A stretch of DNA of 33,904 nucleotides from Actinomyces timonensis DSM 23838 (GCF_000295095.1 NZ_JH806632.1:868545-902448); one strand, 5' to 3'; counted from the first letter of the stretch, positions 8,268-16,158 are shown. The notes: a model not told the origin generated them from the letters alone. Translations and numbers: made by a program.

Positions 8268-9164
8268 TCAGGCGGCCGGGGCGACCTCGGCAAGGAAGGG
8301 CAGAACCACCTCGATGAGCTCGTCGGGGGCCTCCTCGGCGGGGTAGTGCCCGACGCCGTGCAGCACCGTCTTGCGCATGAATCCCGAGACGTGGTGGGAG
8401 TCGCGGGCGTGCGCCTGGGCGGGCTGGACGGGGTCGTTCTCCCCCTGGATGGACAGCACGGGCACGGCGATGGGAGCGGCCAGCGCGCTCATCTCCGCGC
8501 GGCGAAGGCGGCTGCGCTTGACGGTCTCGATGGGGCCGCGCACGGCCCCGGGCCGGGCGAGCAGGTCGGCGTAGTAGTCGGAGGCCTCCAGGACGCGCTC
8601 CGCCCTGCCGCGGCCGACCCAGGAGCGCAGCAGGCGCTCCATGCCCTGGTGCGAGGTGAGCGCGCGCTCCGGCAGCACGGGGATGCGCAGGGTCAACTGC
8701 TGCACGGCGGTGCCGGAGAAGAAGGCGCGGCCGCGCAGGGAGCGCACCGCCACCGGGTGCGGCGCGGCGACTGGCACGATCCCGGCGACGAGATCGGGGC
8801 GCATCCCCGCCATGACCCAGGCGACCTGCCCGCCCAGACCCGCGCCGACGACGGCGCACCGCTCATAGCCGAGAGCGGCGACGACGCGCACGGCATCCTC
8901 GGCGAGGGTGTGCAGGTCGTGGCCGGAGGGAGGGCGGTCCGAGCCGCCGAAGCCCCGCAGGTCGAGGGCCGCGGCGCGGTGCCCGGCCTCGGCGAGGCGC
9001 GGGAGGACGTGGCGCCAGGCCCACCAGCACTCGGGGAACGGGTGGAGCAGGAGGATGAGCGATGCGGAGTCCTCCGGCCCGGCCAGGGCGGCGTGGAAGC
9101 GGGTCCCACCGGCGGTGAGGTCGCGGTGGGTCCACGGGCCGGGGCGAGCGATAGCGACTGGCAT
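8268..9164 (-). CDS. Alpha/beta-hydrolase-fold protein lacking the nucleophile
   Basis: A 298-residue protein related to epoxide hydrolases and other alpha/beta hydrolases. The oxyanion motif is HPFP (41-44), the DLRGFGGSD turn is at 68-76, the acid region GENDPVQP lies in the C-terminal third, and the catalytic His region is GVGHYPAEEAPDE. The nucleophile elbow reads VVGAGLGG (105-112): position 109, normally Ser or Asp, is Gly. A normal hydrolytic cycle is therefore unlikely. By position it corresponds to EphE (Rv3670) in the mycobacterial neighbourhood. The start at 9164 is 6 nt after a minus-strand TAGGGT, consistent with a leaderless mRNA. Confidence 0.8.
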   Translation of the reverse strand: MPVAIARPGPWTHRDLTAGGTRFHAALAGPEDSASLILLLHPFPECWWAWRHVLPRLAEAGHRAAALDLRGFGGSDRPPSGHDLHTLAEDAVRVVAALGYERCAVVGAGLGGQVAWVMAGMRPDLVAGIVPVAAPHPVAVRSLRGRAFFSGTAVQQLTLRIPVLPERALTSHQGMERLLRSWVGRGRAERVLEASDYYADLLARPGAVRGPIETVKRSRLRRAEMSALAAPIAVPVLSIQGENDPVQPAQAHARDSHHVSGFMRKTVLHGVGHYPAEEAPDELIEVVLPFLAEVAPAA

Positions 9165-9176
9165 GCCCCCACCCTA
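9165..9176 (-). promoter_or_regulatory. -10 element of a leaderless gene
   Basis: On the minus strand TAGGGT (9176-9171) is followed by 6 nt and then the ATG of the hydrolase-like gene. There is no room for a ribosome site, so transcription probably starts at the A of the ATG. Confidence 0.4.
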
Positions 9177-9217
9177 TCGGCGCCCCCGCCCCACCTTCCC
9201 ATCACCTCCCCCTATGA

Positions 9218-9322
9218 GCGAGACCGGGCGAACAGCACCGCGAGATTCTGAATTGCTGCGTGGTTTCGCATCTCGCGGCGCTGTTCGCCCGGTCTCGCCG
9301 TGCTGATCGCCCGGTCTCGGCG
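9218..9322. repeat. Modular inverted/direct repeat between nth and the hydrolase gene
   Basis: Two 28-nt arms (9218-9245 and 9271-9298) are inverted complements with a single mismatch, separated by a 25-nt loop. The shared core is GAGACCGGGCGAACAGC. A third, shorter copy in the same orientation as the right arm (9296-9322, core variant with GATCAGC) adjoins it. Three copies of one module are thus packed into 105 bp. The element sits right after nth and just upstream of the hydrolase start. It could act as a terminator hairpin, but its modular build is more like a REP/BIME-type dispersed repeat. Confidence 0.7.
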
Positions 9323-9328
9323 CGAGGG

Positions 9329-9970
9329 CTAGAGACCGACGCGGGGGCAGAGGGCCTCGGCCGCCAGGGGGCAGTCCCCGCAGCGCGGCGAGCGCGCGTG
9401 GCACACGGCCCGGCCGTGCTCGATGAGGCGGTGGCACCCGTCGGTCCAGCGCTCTTGCTCCCACAGCGCCGCGATATCGCGCTCGACGCGCAGCGGGTCG
9501 GTCTGCTCGGTCCACCCCAGGCGGCGCGCGAGCCGGCCCACATGCGTGTCCACCGTGATCGCTGGGATCCCGAAGGCGTTGCCGAGCACGACATGCGCGG
9601 TTTTGCGGCCGACTCCCGGCAGGGAGGCCAGCGCCTTGCGATCGGAAGGGACGACGCCGTCGAAGCGCCCACTCAGCCCGAGCCCCAGGCCGATGAGCCG
9701 CTCCGCCCGGGTGCGCTGCATCCCGAGCGGCCGGATGATCGCCTCCAGCTCCTCCGGATCAGCGGCCGCCAGCGCGGCGGCATCGGGGAATCGTGTGAAG
9801 AGCTCGGGGGTCACGGTGTTGACCCTCGCGTCCGTGGTCTGCGCGGATAGGACCGTGGCCACCAGTAACTGATAAGGCCCGTCATGATTGAGCGCGCAAT
9901 GGGCATCCGGGTAAACGGCCGAGAGCGCGTCATCAACAGCCCGGGCCCGCGCTGCGAGCGATTCCGCCAT
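9329..9970 (-). CDS. nth: Endonuclease III, DNA glycosylase/AP lyase
   Basis: Nth excises oxidised pyrimidines and cleaves the abasic strand in base-excision repair. The 213-residue protein shows the helix-hairpin-helix and catalytic region LPGVGRKTAHVV (with the catalytic Lys), TVDTHVGR (catalytic Asp), and a C-terminal [4Fe-4S] motif CHARSPRCGDC plus a last Cys, spaced C-x6-C-x2-C-x7-C. The last spacing is two residues longer than the usual x5. I chose ATG at 9970 (MAESLA) because AGGAGGGG lies 5 nt upstream on the minus strand; in-frame ATGs at 9985 and 10000 are alternatives. It is divergent from crp, a pairing also seen in mycobacteria and corynebacteria. Confidence 0.95.
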   Translation of the reverse strand: MAESLAARARAVDDALSAVYPDAHCALNHDGPYQLLVATVLSAQTTDARVNTVTPELFTRFPDAAALAAADPEELEAIIRPLGMQRTRAERLIGLGLGLSGRFDGVVPSDRKALASLPGVGRKTAHVVLGNAFGIPAITVDTHVGRLARRLGWTEQTDPLRVERDIAALWEQERWTDGCHRLIEHGRAVCHARSPRCGDCPLAAEALCPRVGL

Positions 9971-10018
9971 TCGTCCCCTCCTCATCGCGTCCCATTGCAT
10001 CGGCCGCCTAGTGTTGCG

Positions 10019-10024
10019 AGACTA
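10019..10024 (-). promoter_or_regulatory. Possible -10 of nth
   Basis: The minus strand reads TAGTCT here, a good TANNNT hexamer. It would place the nth transcript start near 10012, about 40 nt before the chosen ATG, leaving room for the AGGAGGGG ribosome site. No clear -35 was found. Confidence 0.35.
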
Positions 10025-10037
10025 CAACCCTCGGCTG

Positions 10038-10053
10038 CGTGCCTCATGTCACA
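10038..10053. promoter_or_regulatory. Candidate CRP/GlxR site between nth and crp
   Basis: CGTGC-CTCATG-TCACA matches the TGTGA-N6-TCACA consensus at 8 of 10 positions, with one perfect half. It lies in the nth-crp intergenic region, about 117-132 bp upstream of the crp start. It could serve autoregulation of crp, or nth, where it would be centred near -33. This is a consensus match only. Confidence 0.4.
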
Positions 10054-10169
10054 AGGCGTGGCAGTATAGGCGCCAGCGCTCGCCCATGAGCCTCCGGGAA
10101 CCCCCGGACAGCGATCGGACGTCACTGCGAGCCCGAGTACCACCGCACCGATAGCACTGGAGGAGCTTC

Positions 10170-10847
10170 GTGGAAGACAACATGATTTCCAGAATCCCAC
10201 TTTTCGAGGGCATGAATCAGGAGGAGCAGGAGGAGCTGCGCGCCATGATGGCGCAGACGACCCTGCGCCGCGGCGAGACCCTGTTCAACGAGGGCGATCC
10301 CGGCGACCGCCTCTACATCCTGCTCAGCGGGAAGATCAAGCTCGGCCACGCCTCGATGGACGGCCGGGAGAACCTCCTGGCGGTGCTGGGCCCCGGCGAG
10401 GTCGTCGGCGAGCTCACCCTGTTCGACCCGGGCCCCCGCTCCACCACGGCCACCGCCGTCGCGCCCACCGAGCTGCTGGCCCTGGAGCACAACCAGCTCA
10501 TGAGCTTCATCGAGACCCACCCGGCCCTGGCCAAGGACATGCTGCGGGCGCTCGCCCAGCGCCTGCGCCGCACGAACGTCGCCCTGGCCGACCTCGTCTT
10601 CTCCGACGTGCCCGGCCGCGTGGCCAAGGCCCTCCTGGACCTCGCCGATCGCTTCGGATCGGCCACCGACGACGGCGTGCATGTCCCCCACGACCTCACC
10701 CAGGAGGAGCTGGCCCAGCTGGTCGGCGCCTCCCGCGAGACCGTCAACAAGTCGCTGGCCGAGTTCGTCTCTCGCGGCTGGATCCGCCTGGAGGGCCGGG
10801 CCGTCACGCTGCTCGACGTCGACCGCCTGCGCCGGCGCGCCCGCTGA
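10170..10847 (+). CDS. crp: CRP/FNR-family cAMP-responsive regulator (GlxR/Crp type)
   Basis: A 225-residue transcription factor. The N-terminal cyclic-nucleotide-binding domain has the phosphate-binding cassette GELTLFDPGPRSTT (80-93), which carries the Glu, Arg and Ser/Thr ligands of cAMP. A long dimerisation helix follows (about 112-140), then a C-terminal winged helix-turn-helix (about 177-198) with recognition helix SRETVNKSL. This matches the global regulators GlxR of Corynebacterium and Crp (Rv3676) of M. tuberculosis. The start is GTG at 10170 with a GGAGG ribosome site about 7 nt upstream; a later in-frame ATG (codon 5) is less likely. Two matching operators occur nearby (10038 and 11576). 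Confidence 0.95.
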   Translation: MEDNMISRIPLFEGMNQEEQEELRAMMAQTTLRRGETLFNEGDPGDRLYILLSGKIKLGHASMDGRENLLAVLGPGEVVGELTLFDPGPRSTTATAVAPTELLALEHNQLMSFIETHPALAKDMLRALAQRLRRTNVALADLVFSDVPGRVAKALLDLADRFGSATDDGVHVPHDLTQEELAQLVGASRETVNKSLAEFVSRGWIRLEGRAVTLLDVDRLRRRAR

Positions 10848-10993
10848 GGCCGCGCGCGGGCCCACTCGCGCGGGCCCATTCGCACGGCCGCGCGCCCCTC
10901 AGCCGTGGTCTGTGTTCGGCCAGCGCGGCGGCCTCCGCGGGCCGGGCATGCCCTGCGGCCTCGGGCGCCTCGCCTCGGACGCGCCCCGGCGGC

Positions 10994-11152
10994 TCAGGCG
11001 CGGGGGCGCTTCATGTAGGCGACCAGGTTCTCCGAGCCGGTGGGGCCGGGGACGACCTGGACGAGCTCCCAGCCGTCGGCGCCCCACTGGTCGAGGATCG
11101 CCTTGGTGGCGTGCGTGAGCAGGGGGACAGTGGCGTATTCCCAAGTAGTCAT
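10994..11152 (-). CDS. Small DUF4177-type protein
   Basis: A 52-residue protein (MTTWEYATVPLLTHATKAIL onward, ending YMKRP) with the WEY...GWELV...YMKRP pattern of DUF4177-like proteins. Function is unknown. The start ATG at 11152 is 7 nt after a minus-strand TAGTCT, so it is probably leaderless; a longer in-frame form starting at 11182 would contain this promoter and is rejected. A similarly small protein (Rv3678A) lies at the equivalent place in M. tuberculosis, near crp and whiB4. It is convergent with crp across a 146-bp GC-rich gap. Confidence 0.82.
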   Translation of the reverse strand: MTTWEYATVPLLTHATKAILDQWGADGWELVQVVPGPTGSENLVAYMKRPRA

Positions 11153-11165
11153 GGCGCCAAGACTA
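11153..11165 (-). promoter_or_regulatory. -10 element of the DUF4177 gene
   Basis: Minus-strand TAGTCT (11165-11160), a 7-nt spacer, then ATG. No ribosome site is present, so this is a leaderless start. Confidence 0.5.
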
Positions 11166-11218
11166 CGGGCCGTCGAGGCCACCGGGAAGCGGCGCCAGGG
11201 CGGGCGCCGGCGGAGCCG

Positions 11219-11545
11219 TCAGCGCACCCGCGCGAGGATCCGGGGGGCCCGGCGCGCGTGGATCTCGGCGACCAGCTCGTCATCCTCGCGGCGCAGCCAC
11301 TCGCTCCAGTCCTCGACCTCGGGGAAGCGGCGCAGCAGGGCGCGCCTCTCACGCTCGGTCAGGCCACCCCACACCCCGAATGACGACTCGGAGTCGAGGG
11401 CCTCAGCCAGACACTCCATTCTCACGGGGCAGGTGAAGCACAGGGTCCGCGCGTCGCGCTGCTCCGCGCCCTTGCCGAAGAGCTGGTCAGGCTCCGCATC
11501 CGCGCAGGCCGCGCGCGCCGCCCAGGTCTGGTCGATCATCCTCAT
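11219..11545 (-). CDS. whiB: WhiB-family iron-sulfur regulator
   Basis: A 108-residue Wbl protein, specific to actinobacteria. Four cysteines at 14, 36, 39 and 45 (C-x21-C-x2-C-x5-C) bind a [4Fe-4S] cluster that senses O2, NO or redox state. The GVWGG turn (57-61) and the basic C-terminus (HARRAPRILARVR) complete the family pattern. The start chosen is ATG at 11545 (MRMIDQ), with GGAG about 9 nt upstream; ATG at 11539 and 11572 are alternatives. It lies divergent from a PonA2-like PBP, the same arrangement as whiB4 (Rv3681c) and ponA2 (Rv3682). I call it WhiB4-like by position only, since I cannot separate Wbl subclasses by eye. Confidence 0.93.
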   Translation of the reverse strand: MRMIDQTWAARAACADAEPDQLFGKGAEQRDARTLCFTCPVRMECLAEALDSESSFGVWGGLTERERRALLRRFPEVEDWSEWLRREDDELVAEIHARRAPRILARVR

Positions 11546-11575
11546 CCCATCTCCAGCGGTCAGGTCCAGCATCGT

Positions 11576-11591
11576 TGTCAGACCCGTCACA
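11576..11591. promoter_or_regulatory. CRP/GlxR operator upstream of whiB
   Basis: TGTCA-GACCCG-TCACA matches the CRP consensus TGTGA-N6-TCACA at 9 of 10 positions. It lies 31-46 bp before the whiB start. With the promoter at 11599-11628 it would cover the first transcribed bases, a position that suggests repression. A CRP-family regulator is encoded 0.7 kb away. Confidence 0.6.
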
Positions 11592-11598
11592 CACTCCG

Positions 11599-11628
11599 AC
11601 GGTAAAGCAGGCAGGCCCGTTCCAGCAA
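11599..11628 (-). promoter_or_regulatory. Candidate whiB promoter
   Basis: On the minus strand, -35 TTGCTG (11628-11623), an 18-bp spacer and -10 TACCGT (11604-11599). Transcription would start near 11592, directly at the edge of the CRP-like operator. Confidence 0.4.
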
Positions 11629-11792
11629 ATCCGCTCCCACCCGCGACATCCTGCAGACCCCGCTGGACAATGCCCGATCGCGGCCTGAAGGCGGCCTGAA
11701 GGCGGCGCGCCACCTGAGGGCCGGTTGCCCAGCACTCGGACCGCCAGATGCGACCCGTGCCACCCGCCCCTGCACCGAGCCCGCTGAACACG

Positions 11793-11804
11793 TAGTCTGG
11801 GGGC
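11793..11804 (+). promoter_or_regulatory. -10 element of the PBP gene
   Basis: TAGTCT (11793-11798) is followed by 6 nt and then the ATG of the PBP gene, with no ribosome site. This is a leaderless start, and it fixes the start codon at 11805. Confidence 0.5.
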
Positions 11805-14174
11805 ATGTCGAAGACTCCTGCGCGCACCCTCGACTCTCGCCAGCTCATGTCGGCGCTCCTCGCCTTCATCGTCATGTCCACCGTTGGCGGCGTCCTCGCC
11901 GCCGGGTTCGCCGTGCCCTTCGTGGGGGCCGCGAGCGTGGTCTCGAAGGCGTCGCTGGAGTTCTTCGAGGACCTCCCCGATGACTTCAAGGTGCTCGAGC
12001 CGAGCCAGGTCTCGGTCCTGCGCTCCTCCGACGGCACGGAGATCGCCCAGTTCTACGCCGAGAACAGGATCGTGGTGCCGCTGGCCGATATCAGCCAGAA
12101 CGTGCAGAACGCCGTCATCGCCGTCGAGGACCAGCGCTTCTACCAGCACAAGGGCGTCGACCCCACCGGCATGCTGCGCGCGCTCGCCTCCAACGCGGCG
12201 GGCGCCGACCGCCAGGGAGCGTCCACCCTCACCCAGCAGTACGTGCGCAACGTCCTGGTAGAGGCGGGCATCCGCAGTGGCGACCCCACGAAGATCCGCG
12301 CGGCCACGGAGACGACGACGGCGCGCAAGCTCCGGGAGATCAAGTACGCCCTGACCCTGGAGAAGACCCTCCCGGACGCCAAGAACCAGATCCTCGAGGG
12401 CTATCTCAACATCGCCGCCTTCAGCCCCTCCACCTACGGGGTGGAGGCCAGCGCGCAGCACTACTTCAGCCACTCGGCGAAGGACATGACCATCCCCGAG
12501 GCCGCGCTGCTGGCGGGCCTGACCAACGCGCCGGGGGCCTATGACCCGGTGGCCTATCCCGACCTGGCCAAGGACCGCATGGACTGGGTCCTGCAGAAGA
12601 TGCTGGACAACGAGTTCATCGACCAGGCCCAGTACGACCAGGGTGTGGCCACCCAGATCAGCGACATCCTCCACGTCACCAACCAGGTCGGAGGCTGCGC
12701 CTCCGCGGGATCCGCGGCCTACTTCTGCGACTACGTCGTCGGGGAGATCCAGAACTCCGAGCTGTTCGGCAAGACCGCTACGGAGCGCAACCAGCTCCTC
12801 CTGCGCGGGGGCCTGCAGATCACCACCACCCTGGACCCGAACAAGCAGAAGGCCGCGGACGACACCATCGCCAACTACGTCCCCATCGGCGACCCCTCGA
12901 ACGTCAAGGGGGCCATCGTCGCCGTCGAGCCCGGATCGGGGAAGATCCAGGCGATGGCCCAGAACACGACCTATGGGACGGATAGCAACGATTCCTCGGT
13001 CTCACAGATCTCCTTCTCCGCCGATTACAAGCACGGCGGCATCGAGAACAACGGCTTCCAGCCAGGCTCCTCGTTCAAGCCCTTCGTGCTCGCCGAGTGG
13101 TACCAGATGGGCCGGTCCGGGACCGAGACCATCAACACCGATCCCGTGACCTTCCCGGCGGCCAACTGGAACATCTCCTGCAGTGACGACACCTTCGTCG
13201 AGCAGTGGAAGGTCGGCAACGCCAACCCGGGCGAGGGAGGGAACCACACCATCGTGCAGTCCACGGCGATGTCCATCAACGTCGCCTACGCCAAGATGAT
13301 CCAGCAGATGGACATCTGCGCGGTGACAGACCTGGCCTCCAAGATGGGTGTGACCAAGACCGACGGCAGCCCCATTGATCCCCGACCCTCGATCACCCTG
13401 GGCACCATGAACGTCCCGCCGCTCAATATGGCCAACGCCTACGCGACCTTCGCGGCGCACGGCGTCTACTGCAAGCCGATCGCCATCAACAAGGTGACGG
13501 ACCACAGTGGGACCGAGATGGCGGTCCCGAGCGCTGATTGCTCGCAGGTGATGGACCAGACCGCGGCGGATAAGGTCGCATTGACCCTCACGAACGTCCT
13601 CGGCGGTCAGGGAACCGCCAAGAACTACGCCCTCGCGGGCAGACAGGCCGCGGGGAAGACGGGCACCACGGAGGAGATGGACAACGCCTGGTTCGTGGGC
13701 TTCACCCCGCAGTTGTCCTCCGCGGTGTGGATGGGCCACTCTGAGGGCACCAAGCCGATGAACGGGCAGTACATCGGCGGGCGCTACTACGGCACCATGT
13801 ACGGCTCCGACGCGCCCGCGCCCATGTGGAAGCAGTTCATGGACACCTCACTGGCGGGGACCGGGGCAGAGCCCTTCACCCAGGTCAGCCTGGGCCCTGG
13901 CCAGCCCGCGCAGCCCTCGGGCGGCAACGCCAAGACGACGTCGGGGCAGGTCCCCGGCGACGCCGGCGGCGCTGCCCAGGCGGGCGCGCAGGCGGTTCAG
14001 TCGGCGCCCACGGATCAGTCCGGGGCGGCCGCGCAGGCCGACGCCGCCCTCCCCGCCGGGCAGGCGCCTGGCGCCGTGCCGACGGCGGCCAGCCGCAAGG
14101 AGTTCACGATCGGCCTCAGCCCCTCGGGCTCCGGCAACGTCGTGGCGACAGGACCGGCGGGCGGCAACCGCTGA
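11805..14174 (+). CDS. Class A penicillin-binding protein, PonA2-like
   Basis: A 789-residue bifunctional peptidoglycan synthase anchored by one N-terminal membrane helix (about 15-38). The glycosyltransferase domain shows EDQRFYQHKGVD (catalytic E108), GASTLTQQYVRN and the KLREIKYALTLEKTL region. The transpeptidase domain has SSFK (nucleophile S422), SIN and KTGTT (618-622). The C-terminus after about 690 is a Gly/Ala/Gln-rich tail, not the PASTA domain that PonA2 of mycobacteria carries. It is divergent from whiB and followed 36 bp later by a metallophosphoesterase gene, the same order as Rv3681c-Rv3682-Rv3683. Confidence 0.95.
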   Translation: MSKTPARTLDSRQLMSALLAFIVMSTVGGVLAAGFAVPFVGAASVVSKASLEFFEDLPDDFKVLEPSQVSVLRSSDGTEIAQFYAENRIVVPLADISQNVQNAVIAVEDQRFYQHKGVDPTGMLRALASNAAGADRQGASTLTQQYVRNVLVEAGIRSGDPTKIRAATETTTARKLREIKYALTLEKTLPDAKNQILEGYLNIAAFSPSTYGVEASAQHYFSHSAKDMTIPEAALLAGLTNAPGAYDPVAYPDLAKDRMDWVLQKMLDNEFIDQAQYDQGVATQISDILHVTNQVGGCASAGSAAYFCDYVVGEIQNSELFGKTATERNQLLLRGGLQITTTLDPNKQKAADDTIANYVPIGDPSNVKGAIVAVEPGSGKIQAMAQNTTYGTDSNDSSVSQISFSADYKHGGIENNGFQPGSSFKPFVLAEWYQMGRSGTETINTDPVTFPAANWNISCSDDTFVEQWKVGNANPGEGGNHTIVQSTAMSINVAYAKMIQQMDICAVTDLASKMGVTKTDGSPIDPRPSITLGTMNVPPLNMANAYATFAAHGVYCKPIAINKVTDHSGTEMAVPSADCSQVMDQTAADKVALTLTNVLGGQGTAKNYALAGRQAAGKTGTTEEMDNAWFVGFTPQLSSAVWMGHSEGTKPMNGQYIGGRYYGTMYGSDAPAPMWKQFMDTSLAGTGAEPFTQVSLGPGQPAQPSGGNAKTTSGQVPGDAGGAAQAGAQAVQSAPTDQSGAAAQADAALPAGQAPGAVPTAASRKEFTIGLSPSGSGNVVATGPAGGNR

Positions 14175-14210
14175 CCGCCGGCGAGCACCCGCGACTCCGG
14201 CCCCTGCGAT

Positions 14211-15233
14211 ATGGCAACCATGACTGCTCTCTCACGCTCCTCCTCCCACCGCTCGCGCCTCGGCGCGGTCCGCGCCATGGGCGGCCTCGCCGCGCTCGGC
14301 GCCGGCGGTCTCGGTTACGCGCTCCTCGAGGCGCGCATGCCGGTGCTGCGCCGTTTCACCGTGCCCGTCCTGGCCGACGGCGAGGAGCCACTCACGATCC
14401 TCCACCTGGCCGATCTGCATCTGACCGATCGCACCGAGGCCCGGGTCGCCTGGGTGCGGGGCCTGGCCGCCGAGCACCCCGACGTCGTCATCTCCACGGG
14501 GGACCACCTCTCCTTCGCCTCCGGCCTGGAGCCGCTCCACCGCGCGCTCGAGCCCTTCGTGGGGCTACCGGGGGCCTTCGTCCTGGGGGACCACGACTAC
14601 TACTCCTCGGTGTTCAAGCTGCCGACCCGCTACCTGCGCCGCGACCCGCGCACGGCGGACGCCGAGGACGCGCGCGACCACCTCGTCGAACTGCCCTGGC
14701 GGGAGGTCATCGAGCTGCAGGCCTCCGGAGGCTGGGTGGATCTGACGAACAGCCGCGGCGCGCTGACCGCGCACGGCAAGCGGGTGGACCTCGTCGGCGT
14801 CGACGATCCTCACGCCGAGCGGGACGCGTACCCCTCGGGGGCAGGGGGCTCCGACGGCGCCGCCTCAGCCACGCTCCTGCCGCCGGTCCTCGACCGCTCG
14901 GGGCGCGCACTGCGCCTGGGCCTCGCGCACGCCCCCTACCAGCGGGTCCTGGACGCGATGGCCGGCGACGGCGTCGCCCTCGCCCTGGCGGGGCACACCC
15001 ATGGTGGCCAGCTCTGCCTGCCCGGTTTCGGCGCGCTCGTGACGAACTGCGACCTGGACCGGCGGCGGGTGACGCAGCGCCTGTCCCAGTGGCCGGGGCG
15101 GATCGGCGATCCGGCGGCGGCTGGGGACATGTACCTCCACGTCAGCGCTGGCTTGGGCACGAGCCCGTACACGCCTGTGCGCGTGGCCTGCCGCCCGGAG
15201 GCGACGCTGCTCACGCTCGTCCCTGCGCGCTGA
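14211..15233 (+). CDS. Calcineurin-like metallophosphoesterase, membrane-anchored
   Basis: A 340-residue protein with a short hydrophobic N-terminal segment (about 22-40), probably an anchor. It carries the dimetal phosphoesterase motifs DLHLTD, STGDH, LGDHDYY and GHTHGGQL. The third motif is normally GN(H/D); here Asn is Asp, a variation at a metal ligand, though actinobacterial relatives also vary at this site (I recall GSNDYY). The ATG at 14211 or 14220 could be the start; I use the first. It follows the PBP gene by 36 bp and is probably co-transcribed, as in mycobacteria (Rv3683). The substrate is unknown. Confidence 0.88.
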   Translation: MATMTALSRSSSHRSRLGAVRAMGGLAALGAGGLGYALLEARMPVLRRFTVPVLADGEEPLTILHLADLHLTDRTEARVAWVRGLAAEHPDVVISTGDHLSFASGLEPLHRALEPFVGLPGAFVLGDHDYYSSVFKLPTRYLRRDPRTADAEDARDHLVELPWREVIELQASGGWVDLTNSRGALTAHGKRVDLVGVDDPHAERDAYPSGAGGSDGAASATLLPPVLDRSGRALRLGLAHAPYQRVLDAMAGDGVALALAGHTHGGQLCLPGFGALVTNCDLDRRRVTQRLSQWPGRIGDPAAAGDMYLHVSAGLGTSPYTPVRVACRPEATLLTLVPAR

Positions 15234-15294
15234 GGCGCCTGGGCCCGAGCACACCTGGGCGTGCGGCTGGCTGGGGCGCGGGCCCGGCTGGGGC

Positions 15295-16158
15295 CTAGGA
15301 GCGCCAGCGGGCGAAGCCTCCCTCGGAGTTGATGACCTGACCGGTGATCCAGCGGGCGTCATCGGACAGCAGCCAGGTGATGAGCCGGGCGGCGTCGTCG
15401 GGTTCCCCGAACCGGCCGAAGGGGAACATGCCCCGGATCGACTCGAAGGCCTCAGCGGTGAGATAGCCGGTGTCGACGGGGCCCGGGTTGACAGTGTTGA
15501 CGCGGATGCCGTGGTCGGCGAGCTCGTCCGCGATGGTCAGGGATATGCCGGCGATGGCGGCCTTGGCGGCGCCGTAGGCGATCTCGCCGGGGAGCGGCCC
15601 CTGGGCCTGGCCGGAGGTGAGGAAGACGATCGCGCGGGTGGGGTCGGAGGCGGGCCCATCGGCCTCTCCCCCGGGCTCTTCCCCGATGACGGCGCGGGCG
15701 AAGGCCTGGGCGAGGAGGATCGAGGCGCGGGCGTCCACGGCCCAGTGGCGGTCGAGGACGTCCTCGGTGATGTCGAGCAGGGCGGCGTCGGGCTCGCTCA
15801 TGGCCTGGTTGCACACGAGGGCGGTGAGCGGGTGGTCGGCGTCGGCGGCGGCCTCCACGGCGGCGTCGACGACGCGGACGGGCTCGCCGGAGGCGGCGAG
15901 GTCGGCGCCCACGGGAGTGAGGCGGGCGCCGTCGGTGAGATGGGTGGCGATGGAGGCCATGACCGCGTCGATGTCGTCAGCGCCCCAGGCCTGGGCGGCG
16001 TCATGGGGCGAGTAGTGGTGGGCGACGACGCTGGCCCCTTGCGCGGCGGCGCGGCAGGCGATGGCGTGGCCGATGCCAGCGCGGCGGCTGACCCCGGTGA
16101 TGAGGACCGTTCGGCCTGCGAGCGGCAGCGGGTCAAGGGCGAGGTCTGCGCTGGTCAT
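15295..16158 (-). CDS. Short-chain dehydrogenase/reductase
   Basis: A 287-residue classical SDR. The NAD(P)-binding TGxxxxxGIG motif is TGVSRRAGIG (21-30). The active site has S182 and Y195-x3-K199 (YGAAK). The structural NAG motif is CNQA (116-119). The C-terminus RVNTVNPGPVDTGYL and GQVINSEGGF is typical of 3-oxoacyl-ACP-reductase-like SDRs. The start ATG at 16158 is chosen because the open frame extends on through the tRNA gene, where coding is not credible. No operon partner: the metallophosphoesterase is convergent and the tRNA lies upstream on the other strand. The substrate cannot be predicted. Confidence 0.9.
   Translation of the reverse strand: MTSADLALDPLPLAGRTVLITGVSRRAGIGHAIACRAAAQGASVVAHHYSPHDAAQAWGADDIDAVMASIATHLTDGARLTPVGADLAASGEPVRVVDAAVEAAADADHPLTALVCNQAMSEPDAALLDITEDVLDRHWAVDARASILLAQAFARAVIGEEPGGEADGPASDPTRAIVFLTSGQAQGPLPGEIAYGAAKAAIAGISLTIADELADHGIRVNTVNPGPVDTGYLTAEAFESIRGMFPFGRFGEPDDAARLITWLLSDDARWITGQVINSEGGFARWRS

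Noticed and set aside
10848-10993. A strong terminator between crp and the DUF4177 gene
   Set aside because: The gap has GC-rich repeats (GCGCGGGCCCA twice) but no single clear stem-loop I could defend.
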